Assembly (NCBI RefSeq): GCF_900177415.1
Contig: NZ_FXAF01000001.1
Span: forward strand, 2,501-66,500
Length of the DNA: 64,000 nucleotides
From: Xaviernesmea oryzae
GTDB taxonomy: Bacteria > Pseudomonadota > Alphaproteobacteria > Rhizobiales > Rhizobiaceae
Direction of reading: 5' to 3'
Part shown: one piece after another, positions 1-8,993 of the stretch
Position numbering within the stretch: position 1 is the stretch's first letter
How the letters are laid out: each line of letters opens with the position of its first letter
The notes under the pieces: generated by a model
What the model was told of the DNA's origin: nothing
The model's database searches: none
The model's input: only the letters and a program-made list of their open reading frames with translations
Position numbers and translations under genes: made by a program

Positions 1-228
1 TGTGAGCAGACCTTCCGATCCGCCCGCGAGACCCCGCCGACCACGTTTCTCTTTCTTCCATTCTTCAATTGTCAAAAAACAGACGCCCAAAAGCCTCAAA
101 AAAAGCCCGGAACGTCAAAACCCACAGAGCCAAACCTTAACCCGGCCCCAATCAGCATCCAGCCAATCTCTAGGATTTCACCAGAACAAGAAACTTCGTC
201 GCCAGCAGCGCCGCCGCCCTCGTCAGTG
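1..228 (-). other. 5' leader of an rRNA operon running left
   Basis: Read on the minus strand, this stretch follows a strong promoter and contains TTGACAATTG followed shortly by AAGAAAGAGAAACGTGG, which I recognise as the conserved leader just upstream of 16S rRNA in rhizobia. The 16S gene would begin beyond position 1. The AT-rich composition and lack of codon structure agree with a non-coding leader. The assignment rests on sequence recall plus promoter geometry; no mature rRNA is inside the window. Confidence 0.65.
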
Positions 229-234
229 AGCGGC

Positions 235-264
235 GTTATAGTCGTATGCCCTCAAACAAGTCAA
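235..264 (-). promoter_or_regulatory. Probable rrn promoter
   Basis: On the minus strand a -35 element TTGACT (259-264) is separated by 18 bases from a -10 element TATAAC (235-240), giving transcription leftward into the rRNA leader. The upstream side (265-315) is A/T-rich, as expected of an UP element, and contains an inverted repeat CGTGAAAAA / TTTTTCACG at about 286-317. Confidence 0.6.
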
Positions 265-620
265 CAGGGCTCAAATAGGAATTTTCGTGAAAAACGACAT
301 CTTTTTGATTTTTCACGGAAATTTCCGCCGAGCCCGCGAAAAACCGCTCATCGGCGACGACGGAACCCTTAAAGCCGGGCGTGGAAAAAGCGATCCTTCC
401 GGATGACGCCCCAAAACTGCCCCGACAAATTCACAATCTCATGGTTACCAGGACCTAGATGGGGATTCGAAGGCCGAATTCAAGGGTTGCACGCGTTTGC
501 AACCTGACCGATTTGACTCTCCTTATCGAAACGGGCACATGTTTCGCCCAAGCTTCCGCAGGCAGGCTGAAGGCTTGATTGCGGCTATAAGAGTGACCAG
601 GGGGATTGGCTTAGACTGGC
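265..620. other. Intergenic region between rrn promoter and M23 gene
   Basis: There is no gene here. The left part is the AT-rich upstream side of the rrn promoter. The right part must hold the promoter of the peptidase gene; TTGACT near 513 and TATAAG near 588 are the best matches to sigma-70 boxes, but they do not form a well-spaced pair, so no start site is claimed. Confidence 0.5.
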
Positions 621-2552
621 ATGATGACGGCCCGCAGCATGATCCGCTCGCTCGGCAACGAACCGCCGATCCTCGCCGATGGTCGTCGGGCGCCGGATCG
701 CCGTGAGATTTCCCTTCGCTGGCTTTCCGGCACCTTCCTGACCGGGATCACGTCGTCGATCCTGATGGGCGTGGCGCTGTTTGCCGCTCTGGACGGCCGC
801 CAGCAGCTTGCCATCCCCGCCGAGGCCTCCGCCTCTGTTCCCCATGACGACGTCGATATCGCCTCGCGCGGAAAACGCCTGCTCGGCGGCAATATCGTCG
901 CCATGCCGACCGACCGGAAGATCATGGAGGTCTCCACGGTCCTCCATGAAGGCAACAAGGAAGTCGTCCGGCGCAGGCCATTCGCGCATGTGAAGATGAA
1001 CCTTGCCGCAAACCACGTGGCGCAGGAGGACTACCCCTCCTTCGACCCGCTGACGATCTTCTCGTCCAGCGAGACGCCGCCCCCGCCGGCCGCGCGCGCC
1101 GGCGCCATCTACGGCTCCAACGTGGAATCCGAGGTCAGCCTCCAGACGGCCGCCTTCCCGCTCAAGGGCAGCGCCTATGCCTATGCGCCTGCCATGACGC
1201 TCGAAGAGGTGGAGGAGAACGTCCGTTCGAACGGTTCGGTGCTCGCAAGCGGCAACACCCAGCTCTCGGCGCTCTACTACGTCGATCCGCAGCGTTTTTC
1301 GTCGAAGGACGACGACCTCGACATCACCGCGGGACTTTCGGCGCGTGTGGTCGAGGAGAACATCTCGGTGTCGGCGCCCGAACCGATCACGTCGCATACG
1401 CGCGAATATGCCGACGATATCATCCCCGTCCGCAAGCCGGAGACCGTCACGCAGGCGATGACGGAGGTCGGCTATCCCGAGGGCAAGGCTCAGGAGATTT
1501 CCGGCTATCTGCAATCCCGGCTCGGCGGCGCCGATCTCCTCGCAGGCGACGTGCTGCGCATCGGCGTGATCCAGGAAGGCGACATGGTGCTGGTCGTGCG
1601 CGCCAGCGTCTACCGGCGCGGTAAGCATCAGGTTACCATCGCCGTCGACGACCACGGCCGCTTCATCGACGGTGACGCCCCGCCGATGCTGGATGCCGTC
1701 GCCTCCGCCTTCAGCGAGCAGCCGCCCCAGGTCATGACCGGTCGCGAGCTGCCGCGCGTCTACGACGGCATCTATCGCGCCGCCCTTTCCTACGGCATGA
1801 GCAAGGAGATGACGTCCCTTCTGGTGAAACTGCTCGCCAGCAATGTCGACCTGCAGGCCCAGTTGAAACCGACGGACAGGGTTGAAGCCTTCTTCTCCGT
1901 GACCGACGAGAAGGGTCAGGCGAGCAAGGATTCCGAACTGCTTTACGTGAACGCCCAGTTCGGCGACACCACCACCCGCTTCTACCGTTTCCAGAATTCC
2001 GACGACGGATCGATCGATTATTTCGACGAGGATGGAAAAAGCATCCGGCAGTTCCTGCTGCGCAACCCGCTCCCGAACGGCCGCATGACCTCCGGCTTCG
2101 GGATGCGCGCCCACCCCATCCTCGGCAGGTCGGTCATGCATACGGGCACCGACTGGGCCGCGCCGCGCGGCACGCCGATCATCGCCACCGGCAACGGCGT
2201 GGTGGAGAAGGCCGGCTGGGATTCCGGCGGCTACGGCAACCAGACGCTCATCCGCCATGCCAACGGCTACGTCTCCTCCTATAACCACCAGAGCGCGATC
2301 GCCCCGGGGGTTCGGGAAGGCGCGAAGATCACCCAGGGTCAGGTCATCGGCTATGTGGGCTCGACCGGCCAGTCGACCGGCGCGCATCTGCATTACGAGC
2401 TGATCGTCAACGGCACCAAGGTCGACCCGATGAGGGTGCGCCTGCCGGGCGGCAGTTCGCTGGAAGGCAAGGCGCTCGCCCGCTTCGAAGAGGAGCGCAA
2501 GCGCATCGACGCGCTGCTCAACAACCAGCCCGACGAAGTCGCCAGCCGGTAA
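621..2552 (+). CDS. M23 family metallopeptidase (membrane-anchored)
   Basis: The 643-residue protein is predicted to be a peptidoglycan-acting peptidase anchored in the inner membrane and facing the periplasm. A single hydrophobic segment lies at about residues 36-57 after a short basic N-terminus. A long middle region precedes a C-terminal LytM/peptidase M23 domain (about 485-610) with the zinc-site motifs HTGTD (His507, Asp511) and HLHYE (His589, His591), so it looks catalytically intact rather than an EnvC/NlpD-type degenerate copy. The double ATG at 621/624 and another ATG at 639 leave the exact start uncertain; a G-rich stretch lies about 20 bases upstream. It stands alone, convergent with clpB, with a dispersed repeat and a terminator between them. 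The substrate is unknown; a hydrolase needed for wall growth or division is the natural guess. Confidence 0.9.
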   Translation: MMTARSMIRSLGNEPPILADGRRAPDRREISLRWLSGTFLTGITSSILMGVALFAALDGRQQLAIPAEASASVPHDDVDIASRGKRLLGGNIVAMPTDRKIMEVSTVLHEGNKEVVRRRPFAHVKMNLAANHVAQEDYPSFDPLTIFSSSETPPPPAARAGAIYGSNVESEVSLQTAAFPLKGSAYAYAPAMTLEEVEENVRSNGSVLASGNTQLSALYYVDPQRFSSKDDDLDITAGLSARVVEENISVSAPEPITSHTREYADDIIPVRKPETVTQAMTEVGYPEGKAQEISGYLQSRLGGADLLAGDVLRIGVIQEGDMVLVVRASVYRRGKHQVTIAVDDHGRFIDGDAPPMLDAVASAFSEQPPQVMTGRELPRVYDGIYRAALSYGMSKEMTSLLVKLLASNVDLQAQLKPTDRVEAFFSVTDEKGQASKDSELLYVNAQFGDTTTRFYRFQNSDDGSIDYFDEDGKSIRQFLLRNPLPNGRMTSGFGMRAHPILGRSVMHTGTDWAAPRGTPIIATGNGVVEKAGWDSGGYGNQTLIRHANGYVSSYNHQSAIAPGVREGAKITQGQVIGYVGSTGQSTGAHLHYELIVNGTKVDPMRVRLPGGSSLEGKALARFEEERKRIDALLNNQPDEVASR

Positions 2553-2676
2553 GCCGACGAGCTGCCCGGGTCAGAGCCCGGTGGCCCGCATCGAGATCAC
2601 CGAGATCGCTTCCGATCCAAGCGGACGGAAGACAACGGCGATGACAACGATCCGTCAATTCCCGCCGCCTACGCGG

Positions 2677-2763
2677 CGTCATCCTCGGCCCTGTGCCGAG
2701 GATCTGCCCACCTCACCGAAGCATCGACGTGGTCGGATGCTCGGGACAGGCCCGAGCATGACG
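2677..2763. repeat. Dispersed intergenic repeat, family R2, copy 1
   Basis: Left arm CGTCATCCTCGG...CCGAGGATCTGC, right arm GATGCTCGGGAC...CCCGAGCATGACG: two short hairpins with inverted outer ends CGTCAT/ATGACG. It matches copies at 10097, 35556, 46797 and 62658. It sits between convergent genes, just outside the clpB terminator. Confidence 0.8.
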
Positions 2764-2796
2764 AAAGAGAAGTTGTCGCCCCTCTTGTCGGAAATG

Positions 2797-2823
2797 AAAA
2801 AGCCGCGTCGTCACCGACGCGGC
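2797..2823 (-). terminator. Intrinsic terminator of clpB
   Basis: On the minus strand GCCGCGTCG, a GTGA loop and CGACGCGGC form a perfect 9-bp stem, followed by five T residues. It begins about 28 bases past the clpB stop codon. Confidence 0.85.
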
Positions 2824-2851
2824 CCTTTGCCTGTTCAAATGGACGCCCGTT

Positions 2852-5452
2852 TCAGGCGGCCTCGCTGACCTCCCGCTTGACGCGGAAGAGCAGCCGGTCG
2901 GAGCCGGAACTGACCGCGACCGTCGAGCCGTCGGGGATCTGGCCGCCCAGGATCTGCTCGGCGAGCGGGTCCTGCACGTATTTCTGGATCACCCGCTTCA
3001 GCGGACGCGCGCCGTAGACGGGATCGTAACCCTTCTCGGCCAGCCATTCGCGGGCGTCCTCGCCGAGATCGATCGCGATCTTGCGTTCGGCGAGCAGGTT
3101 CAGCAGCCGCTTCATCTGGATGTCGACGATCGCCCCCATCTCGCTGCGGCGCAGGCGGTGGAACAGGATGATCTCGTCGACGCGGTTCAGGAATTCCGGG
3201 CGGAACGACGCCTTCACCACATCCATCACCTGGTCGCGGACCTGGTCCACGTCCTCGCCGTCGCGCAGATTGGTGAGATATTCCGCGCCGAGGTTCGAGG
3301 TCATGATGATGATCGTGTTCTTGAAGTCGACCGTGCGGCCCTGCCCGTCCGTCAGCCGCCCGTCGTCGAGCACCTGCAGGAGAACGTTGAAGACATCGGG
3401 ATGCGCCTTCTCGATCTCGTCGAACAGCACGACCTGATAGGGCTTGCGGCGGACGGCTTCCGTCAGCGCGCCGCCTTCCTCATAGCCGACATAGCCGGGA
3501 GGCGCGCCGATCAGCCGCGCGACCGAATGCTTCTCCATGTATTCCGACATGTCGATGCGCACCATCGCGGTCTCGTCGTCGAACAGGAAGCGGGCGAGCG
3601 ATTTCGTCAGCTCCGTCTTGCCGACGCCCGTCGGGCCGAGGAAGATGAACGAGCCGATCGGCCGGTTCGGGTCCTGCAGGCCGGCACGCGAACGGCGCAC
3701 CGCGCGCGAGACCGCCTGCACGGCATCGCCCTGGCCGACGACCGACTTCGCCAGCTCGTCTTCCATCCTGAGCAGCTTTTCGCGCTCGCCTTCCAGCATC
3801 TTGTCCACGGGAATGCCCGTCCAGCGGGAGACCACATGGGCGATGTTGTCGGGGGTGACGACCTCTTGCACCATGGATGCGGCACTGCCGTCCTGGGCCT
3901 CCGCTTCGACCAGCTCCTTCTCGAGCTTCGGAATGACGCCGTAGGCCAGCTCGCCGGCGCGCTGGTATTCACCCTGGCGCTGGGCGATCGCCAGCTCGTT
4001 GCGGGCCTCGTCGAGCTGCCTCTTCAGGTCGGCGGCAAGGCCGAGCTTCTGCTTTTCCGCCTGCCAGCGGGCCGTCAGCGCGGCCGCCTGCTCTTCCAGC
4101 GAGGCGAGCTCGCTTTCAAGCCGCGCCAGCCGGTCGGCCGAGGCGCTGTCGGTTTCCTTCTTCAGGGCCTCCCGCTCGATCTTGAGCTGGATGATGCGCC
4201 GGTCGAGCTCGTCGAGCTCCTCCGGCTTGGAATCCACCTGCATGCGAAGACGCGAGGCGGCCTCGTCCATCAGGTCGATCGCCTTGTCCGGCAGGAACCT
4301 GTCGGTAATGTAGCGGTTGGAAAGCGTCGCAGCCGCGACCAGGGCCGAATCCGAGATGCGGACCTTGTGGTGCTGCTCGTATTTTTCCTTGAGGCCGCGC
4401 AGGATCGAGATCGTATCCTCGACCGTCGGCTCGTCCACCATGACGGGCTGGAAGCGGCGGGCGAGCGCCGGATCCTTTTCCACGTGCTTGCGGTATTCGT
4501 CGAGCGTGGTCGCACCCACGCAGTGGAGCTCGCCACGGGCAAGCGCCGGCTTCAGGAGGTTGGAGGCATCCATCGCGCCTTCGGACTTGCCGGCGCCGAC
4601 CAGCGTATGCATCTCGTCGATGAACAGGATGATCTCACCGTTTTCCGACTGGACCTCGTTCAAGACGCTCTTCAGGCGTTCCTCGAACTCGCCGCGATAT
4701 TTCGCGCCGGCGATCAAGGCACCCATGTCGAGCGCCATCAGCTTCTTGTCCTTCAGGCTTTCCGGCACGTCGCCGTTGACGATCCTGAGCGCCAGGCCTT
4801 CGGCGATCGCCGTCTTGCCGACGCCGGGCTCGCCGATCAGCACCGGATTGTTCTTGGTGCGGCGGGAAAGGACCTGGATGGTGCGGCGGATTTCGTCGTC
4901 GCGGCCGATCACCGGATCGAGCTTGCCCTCGCGGGCTTCCGCCGTCAGGTCACGCGCGTATTTCTTCAGCGCCTCGAAACCCTGTTCGGCGTTCGCGCTG
5001 TCGGCCGTGCGGCCCTTGCGGATGTCGTTGATGACCTGGTTGAGGCCCTGCGCGGTCACGCCGGCCTTCTTCAAGGTTGCGGACGTGGAAGCCGAGCTTT
5101 CGATCGCAAGCGCCAGAAGCAGGCGCTCGACCGTGACGAAGCTGTCGCCGGCCTTCTTGGCGGCGTCTTCGGCGGTCGCGAAAACTTTTGCGAGCGGCTG
5201 GGAGAGATAGATTTCGCCGTTGCCGCCGGAAACCTTCGGCAGCTTGGCAAGTGCGGCATCATTGGCGATGCGGGCTTCCTTGGCGTTGCCGCCGGCGCGC
5301 TCGATCAGCGAGGACGCCATGCCCTGGTCGTCGTCGAGCAGCACCTTCAGCACGTGTTCCGGCGTGAACTGCTGATGCCCCGAGGCCAGAGCCTGCGTCT
5401 GCGCCGACTGCAGGAAACCGCGGACGCGCTCGGAATATTTCTCGATGTTCAT
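2852..5452 (-). CDS. clpB: ATP-dependent disaggregase ClpB
   Basis: The 866-residue protein has the normal length and layout of ClpB/Hsp104: Clp N-domain (about 1-145), first AAA+ module with GEPGVGKT near residue 207, a coiled-coil middle domain rich in Glu/Arg/Leu (about 400-540), and a second AAA+ module with GPTGVGKT near residue 606. The middle domain separates it from ClpA/ClpC. With DnaK it resolubilises aggregated proteins in the cytoplasm after heat stress. The gene is monocistronic with a strong terminator. I looked for an RpoH-type promoter in 5453-5600 and found no convincing pair of boxes, so heat control is assumed from the family only. Confidence 0.97.
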   Translation of the reverse strand: MNIEKYSERVRGFLQSAQTQALASGHQQFTPEHVLKVLLDDDQGMASSLIERAGGNAKEARIANDAALAKLPKVSGGNGEIYLSQPLAKVFATAEDAAKKAGDSFVTVERLLLALAIESSASTSATLKKAGVTAQGLNQVINDIRKGRTADSANAEQGFEALKKYARDLTAEAREGKLDPVIGRDDEIRRTIQVLSRRTKNNPVLIGEPGVGKTAIAEGLALRIVNGDVPESLKDKKLMALDMGALIAGAKYRGEFEERLKSVLNEVQSENGEIILFIDEMHTLVGAGKSEGAMDASNLLKPALARGELHCVGATTLDEYRKHVEKDPALARRFQPVMVDEPTVEDTISILRGLKEKYEQHHKVRISDSALVAAATLSNRYITDRFLPDKAIDLMDEAASRLRMQVDSKPEELDELDRRIIQLKIEREALKKETDSASADRLARLESELASLEEQAAALTARWQAEKQKLGLAADLKRQLDEARNELAIAQRQGEYQRAGELAYGVIPKLEKELVEAEAQDGSAASMVQEVVTPDNIAHVVSRWTGIPVDKMLEGEREKLLRMEDELAKSVVGQGDAVQAVSRAVRRSRAGLQDPNRPIGSFIFLGPTGVGKTELTKSLARFLFDDETAMVRIDMSEYMEKHSVARLIGAPPGYVGYEEGGALTEAVRRKPYQVVLFDEIEKAHPDVFNVLLQVLDDGRLTDGQGRTVDFKNTIIIMTSNLGAEYLTNLRDGEDVDQVRDQVMDVVKASFRPEFLNRVDEIILFHRLRRSEMGAIVDIQMKRLLNLLAERKIAIDLGEDAREWLAEKGYDPVYGARPLKRVIQKYVQDPLAEQILGGQIPDGSTVAVSSGSDRLLFRVKREVSEAA

Positions 5453-5671
5453 TCACAACACCTCCAGTGATCGCCCTGCCCTTACGAGGCGCAGGCCGAT
5501 GATTGAGATTGAGCTCCCTCAAAAGGCGAGCCCGGCCGGTCACGCCGGCTTCGGCTTGAGATATGGTAAGGGGAATCCGGTGTTTAAAGAGTTCAGAAAA
5601 GCAAAAAACGCCGGCGCGCGCCCTGTAAATTTCCGCGTGACATTCGCAAACCGGACGACTACATACGCAGC

Positions 5672-5746
5672 ATGTCGTTCACGTCCTTTTACGCCTCGCG
5701 ATTTTATGCGTACCGCTGCCCTCAGCGGATGCGGGTCCGTGCGTAG
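5672..5746 (+). CDS. Putative Phe/Tyr-rich leader peptide of aroG
   Basis: A 24-codon frame (ATG to TAG) has Phe at positions 3, 6 and 11 and Tyr at 7, 12 and 14: six aromatic codons within twelve. Its stop lies 31 bases before a strong intrinsic terminator and about 90 bases before the DAHP synthase gene. Phe and Tyr are end products of the pathway that gene starts, so this has the composition and position of an attenuation leader peptide. No good Shine-Dalgarno precedes the ATG (a GGACG lies about 15 bases upstream), which is the main weakness. Codons 18-19 hold AGCGG (5724-5728), complementary to CCGCT (5780-5784) in the 5' arm of the terminator, a possible but short antiterminator pairing. 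The rest of 5453-5671 shows no other gene. Confidence 0.55.
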   Translation: MSFTSFYASRFYAYRCPQRMRVRA

Positions 5747-5777
5747 CTGATTTTCGACGCGACGACATCACCCGAAC

Positions 5778-5805
5778 AGCCGCTAGTCTACCTGGCGGCT
5801 TTTTT
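5778..5805 (+). terminator. Terminator/attenuator upstream of aroG
   Basis: AGCCGCTAG and CTGGCGGCT pair over 9 bp (one G-T wobble) around a 5-base loop, followed directly by a run of six T. It ends 29 bases before the aroG start, so unless transcription starts within the last few bases it must be read through for aroG to be expressed. Together with the upstream aromatic leader peptide it fits transcription attenuation. Confidence 0.75.
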
Positions 5806-5834
5806 GTTCCGCACGGTATGACCAAACAGGAGCC

Positions 5835-6929
5835 ATGCCCGTGCCGAATGCCACCCCCGTCAACACCCCCATCGATGCCATCGACGATCTGCGTATCGTC
5901 GAGATCAACCCTCTCACCGCCCCGGCCGACATCATTCGCGAGATCCCGCGCGACGACGCCGTCACCGGCACCGTCACCCGGACGCGCGACACCGTCCATC
6001 GCATCCTTCACGGCCAGGACGACCGCCTGCTGGTGATCGTCGGCCCCTGCTCCATTCACGATCCGGTCGCCGCCAGGGATTATGCGGGAAGGCTGGAAGA
6101 ACAGCGCCGCCGCCTCGGCGACGATCTCGAAATCGTCATGCGCGTCTATTTCGAAAAGCCCCGCACCACCGTCGGATGGAAGGGCCTGATGAACGACCCG
6201 CATCTCGACGGCAGCTACCGCATCGAAGAGGGTTTGCGGATCGCCAGACGTCTTCTGCTCGATATCAACGCGATGGGCCTTCCCGCCGGCTGCGAATTCC
6301 TCGACACGATCACACCGCAATATATCGCCGACCTGGTGAGCTGGGGCGCGATCGGCGCACGCACGACGGAAAGCCAGGTGCATCGCCAGCTCGCCTCCGG
6401 CCTCTCCTGCCCGATCGGCTTCAAGAACGGCACCGACGGCGGCACCGCCATCGCGCTCGATGCCATATTGGCCGCCTCGCAGCCGCATCATTTCCCGGCG
6501 GTGACGAAAGACGGACGGGCGGCGATCGCGTCGACCACCGGCAACGAGGACTGCCACGTCATTCTTCGCGGCGGCCGGAAGCCGAACTACGAGGCGGCGG
6601 ATGTCGAGGCGGTATGCCGGGATGCGGCGAAACGCGGCCTGGAACCGCGCATCCTCATCGATGCCAGCCATGCCAACAGCGGCAAGGACCCGATGAACCA
6701 GCCGCTGGTCGTCCGGTCCGTCGCAGCGCAGATCGCCGCGGGCAACACCGCCATCAAGGGCATGATGCTCGAAAGCAATCTCGTCGCCGGCCGCCAGGAT
6801 CTCGTCCCCGGCAAGCCGCTCGTCTATGGCCAGAGCATCACCGACGGCTGCATCGACTGGGAAACCTCCGTCTCGGTGCTCGAAGACCTTGCCCGCGCCT
6901 CCCGCGGGCGGCGGACGGCACAGAACTGA
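5835..6929 (+). CDS. aroG: 3-deoxy-7-phosphoheptulonate synthase, AroFGH type
   Basis: This 364-residue enzyme condenses phosphoenolpyruvate and erythrose 4-phosphate in the first step of the shikimate pathway. The sequence follows E. coli AroG/AroF almost along its whole length: GPCSIHDPVAA, MRVYFEKPRTTVGWKGL, WGAIGARTTESQVHR, SGLSCPIGFKNGTDGG and IDASHANSGKDP. It is therefore the type I-alpha (enterobacterial) class, not the plant-like type II class. The AGGAG sits only 2 bases before the ATG at 5835, so the in-frame GTG at 5841, with 8-base spacing, is a possible true start. The gene is followed by a bidirectional terminator and preceded by a candidate Phe/Tyr attenuator. Feedback inhibition by an aromatic amino acid is expected from the family but cannot be assigned from sequence here. 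Confidence 0.93.
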   Translation: MPVPNATPVNTPIDAIDDLRIVEINPLTAPADIIREIPRDDAVTGTVTRTRDTVHRILHGQDDRLLVIVGPCSIHDPVAARDYAGRLEEQRRRLGDDLEIVMRVYFEKPRTTVGWKGLMNDPHLDGSYRIEEGLRIARRLLLDINAMGLPAGCEFLDTITPQYIADLVSWGAIGARTTESQVHRQLASGLSCPIGFKNGTDGGTAIALDAILAASQPHHFPAVTKDGRAAIASTTGNEDCHVILRGGRKPNYEAADVEAVCRDAAKRGLEPRILIDASHANSGKDPMNQPLVVRSVAAQIAAGNTAIKGMMLESNLVAGRQDLVPGKPLVYGQSITDGCIDWETSVSVLEDLARASRGRRTAQN

Positions 6930-6961
6930 CCCGCGCCCGAAAGCATCCGATCTCTCCAAAC

Positions 6962-6989
6962 AAAAGGCCGCTCCGAAGAGCGGCCTTTT
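6962..6989. terminator. Bidirectional terminator between aroG and DUF4167 gene
   Basis: GGCCGCTC, loop CGAA and GAGCGGCC form a perfect 8-bp stem flanked by AAAA on the left and TTTT on the right, so it can end transcription from both convergent genes. Confidence 0.88.
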
Positions 6990-7011
6990 CTGTCTCATTC
7001 GCCGATCGGCT

Positions 7012-7815
7012 TTACTCGCCGGCGGCTTCTGCCAGCGCCGGCTGGGCGTCGTCGCCGGCGGCATCGCCCTCGGCGCTCTTGCGCGGCTGGCGGCGCGGAC
7101 GGCTGGCGGCACGGCGGCGCGGGGCGCGCTCGGCCGGTGCGGCCGCTTCGGCCTGTTCCGCCTGCTCGACGACCACCTCGGCCGGAGTGCCTTCGATCAC
7201 CGGCTGCGGGCCGGAACCGTCATCGATGGCGGGGGCTGCCGGCTGCGGCTGTTCGGCGGCGACCGGCTGCTCGCGCTCGCGGCGTTCCTGCCGGTCCTGG
7301 CGTCGGTCGCGGCGCTGTTCGCGGTCGCGGCGGTTCTCGCGCGGCTGCTGCTCCTGGGCCTGTCCGTTCTGCTCGCGGCGCGGCTGCTGCGGCTGAGCCT
7401 CGTCGACGACGGGCTGCTGCGCGAAGCCGAGATCCTCGGCCTCGCCGGCCTCGATCTCGTCCTGGTCGAGAGCCGCGCCGTCGCGGTCCTGATAGTCGCC
7501 GCGATCCTGGTGCTGGAAGCGATCCTGCATCTGCGCCTGGGCGGCGGCGATGATGCGGTTGTAATGCTCGGCGTGCTGTAGATAGTTCTCCGCCATCACG
7601 CGGTCGCCGGAGCTTTGCGCATCCCGGGCCAACGCCGCGTATTTCTCGGCGATATGCTGGGCGGTACCGCGGATTTTCACGTCTGGACCGGAGCTGTCGT
7701 AAGTCCGGCTGAGAGGATTTCCACCCTTGCGGTTGAAGTTGTTGTTGCCGCCGCCGCCGTTATTGTTGTTATTGCCGCGCCCTCGACCGCGTTTGTTCTG
7801 CTGTCCTGGCCTCAT
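7012..7815 (-). CDS. DUF4167 domain-containing protein
   Basis: The 267-residue protein starts with an Arg/Gly/Asn-rich tract (residues 1-33) and then the DUF4167 core (about 34-100), including the sequence around YNRIIAAAQAQMQ. The rest is low-complexity Gln/Arg/Glu and Pro/Ala, with an Arg-rich stretch near 160-190. The disordered, basic layout suggests nucleic-acid binding, but no function is established for the family that I know of. The position next to prmC-prfA matches what I recall of other rhizobial genomes. The start at 7815 has only a weak ribosome-binding site. Confidence 0.85.
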   Translation of the reverse strand: MRPGQQNKRGRGRGNNNNNGGGGNNNFNRKGGNPLSRTYDSSGPDVKIRGTAQHIAEKYAALARDAQSSGDRVMAENYLQHAEHYNRIIAAAQAQMQDRFQHQDRGDYQDRDGAALDQDEIEAGEAEDLGFAQQPVVDEAQPQQPRREQNGQAQEQQPRENRRDREQRRDRRQDRQERREREQPVAAEQPQPAAPAIDDGSGPQPVIEGTPAEVVVEQAEQAEAAAPAERAPRRRAASRPRRQPRKSAEGDAAGDDAQPALAEAAGE

Positions 7816-8117
7816 CTATCGTTCACCAATTCTCTGTCTTCGCTGATAAGGGGCCACGCGGCCTGCCGGTCCATGCCGGAACAAGACTTCGCGTGCCACG
7901 TACAGGCCGACCAAAGCGTCCTGCCGCTTGTGAAAGTCAAATTAACTGATTCACGCACCGGGATTTGTTCAACCTTCGCAACTCTTCGAAAAGAGCAGGA
8001 TCAAGAGTTGACCTGTAACCCGAACGAATCGCTGTTCATTCCCAGCCGCCCCAGTGCGTGCTTTGCAAGCTATCCCGCTTCCTCCGGAAATCCAAGCCTT
8101 TTCTTCTGCTGTGCAAA
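7816..8117. other. Intergenic region, no gene seen
   Basis: About 300 bases between prmC and the DUF4167 gene, both on the minus strand. A short inverted repeat (TCTTCGAAAAGA near 7983) and a TTGACT on the minus strand (7936-7941) are visible, but no matching -10 box, ORF or RNA gene could be supported. Confidence 0.5.
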
Positions 8118-8993
8118 TCAGGGCTCTTTTACGGTAAATACGAGAACTCGATCATTGCCGCCGTAATCGCGCGCCGCCTGCACCGGCTTAAAGCCGGCCG
8201 AGCGGAAAATGGCGGTTACGGCTTCCTTCTGGTCGAACCCGATTTCGACGCCGATAACGCCGTCCTTTTCGAGGAAATCTCCTGCACCCGCTGCAATCGC
8301 GCGATAGGGAGAAAGCCCATCGGGCCCTCCGTCCAGCGCTGCCGGCGGATCGAAATCCCGAACTTCCGGTTCCAGTGAGGGGATAACGTCACTCCGTATA
8401 TAGGGCGGATTTGACACGATTATGTCGAAACGTCCGGAAATATTTTCGAACCAGTCGCTTCGGATCGCTTCAAATCTCTCCGCCAATCCTGTCCGTGCCG
8501 CGTTTCCCGCTGCCGTTCGCAAGGCATCTTCCGAAATATCGCTGCCGATCCCCGTGGCCCCCGGGCTTTCCTTCAGCAGCGCGAGAATGATCGCGCCGGT
8601 ACCCGTGCCGAGATCGAGAAGCCGTGCAGCACCTTTGGCTGCGACAATCCGCCTCACGTGGGGAAGCAGGCTGTCCACCAGGATTTCCGTGTCCCGGCGG
8701 GGCTCCAGCGTCTCCTTGGAGAGGAGGAGGTCCATCCCGTGGAATTCCCGTGACCCTAATATGCGGTGGACCGGCTCCCGTTTCAAGCGCCGTTCGACGG
8801 CATTCGTGATTCGGGCCTGTTCGTCGCCCGTCAGAACCCGGTCGCCGCCCGTGAAGACCTCGGTACCGGAGAGGCCGAGAAGCCCGCCGATCAGCAGCCG
8901 CGCCTCGATCGCCGCGTCCGGCAGACCGGCTTCCGCGAGCCGGCCCCTCGCCTGCGCCAAGGCCTCGGCCAAGGTCGTCGTCCCGGTCGTCAT
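8118..8993 (-). CDS. prmC: Peptide chain release factor N5-glutamine methyltransferase
   Basis: The 291-residue SAM-dependent methyltransferase modifies the Gln of the GGQ motif of release factors. It has an N-terminal helical domain, SAM motif [14 protein letters not shown], and the catalytic SNPPYI signature that holds the substrate glutamine. It overlaps its own substrate gene prfA by 4 bases (8990-8993), the usual translationally coupled pair. Confidence 0.97.
   Translation of the reverse strand: MTTGTTTLAEALAQARGRLAEAGLPDAAIEARLLIGGLLGLSGTEVFTGGDRVLTGDEQARITNAVERRLKREPVHRILGSREFHGMDLLLSKETLEPRRDTEILVDSLLPHVRRIVAAKGAARLLDLGTGTGAIILALLKESPGATGIGSDISEDALRTAAGNAARTGLAERFEAIRSDWFENISGRFDIIVSNPPYIRSDVIPSLEPEVRDFDPPAALDGGPDGLSPYRAIAAGAGDFLEKDGVIGVEIGFDQKEAVTAIFRSAGFKPVQAARDYGGNDRVLVFTVKEP

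Noticed and set aside
2..229. 75-codon plus-strand ORF at the left edge
   Set aside because: It is antisense to the rRNA leader and has the composition of non-coding leader DNA; no ribosome-binding site or family similarity.
585..2393. 602-codon minus-strand ORF opposite the M23 gene
   Set aside because: A shadow frame of a GC-rich gene; the plus-strand product has clear domains and motifs.
3158..5470. 770-codon plus-strand ORF opposite clpB
   Set aside because: Shadow frame; clpB is full length with all motifs.
5453..5600. Heat-shock (RpoH) promoter for clpB
   Set aside because: Fragments such as CTTGAG and CCATAT occur but not in a properly spaced pair on the clpB strand.
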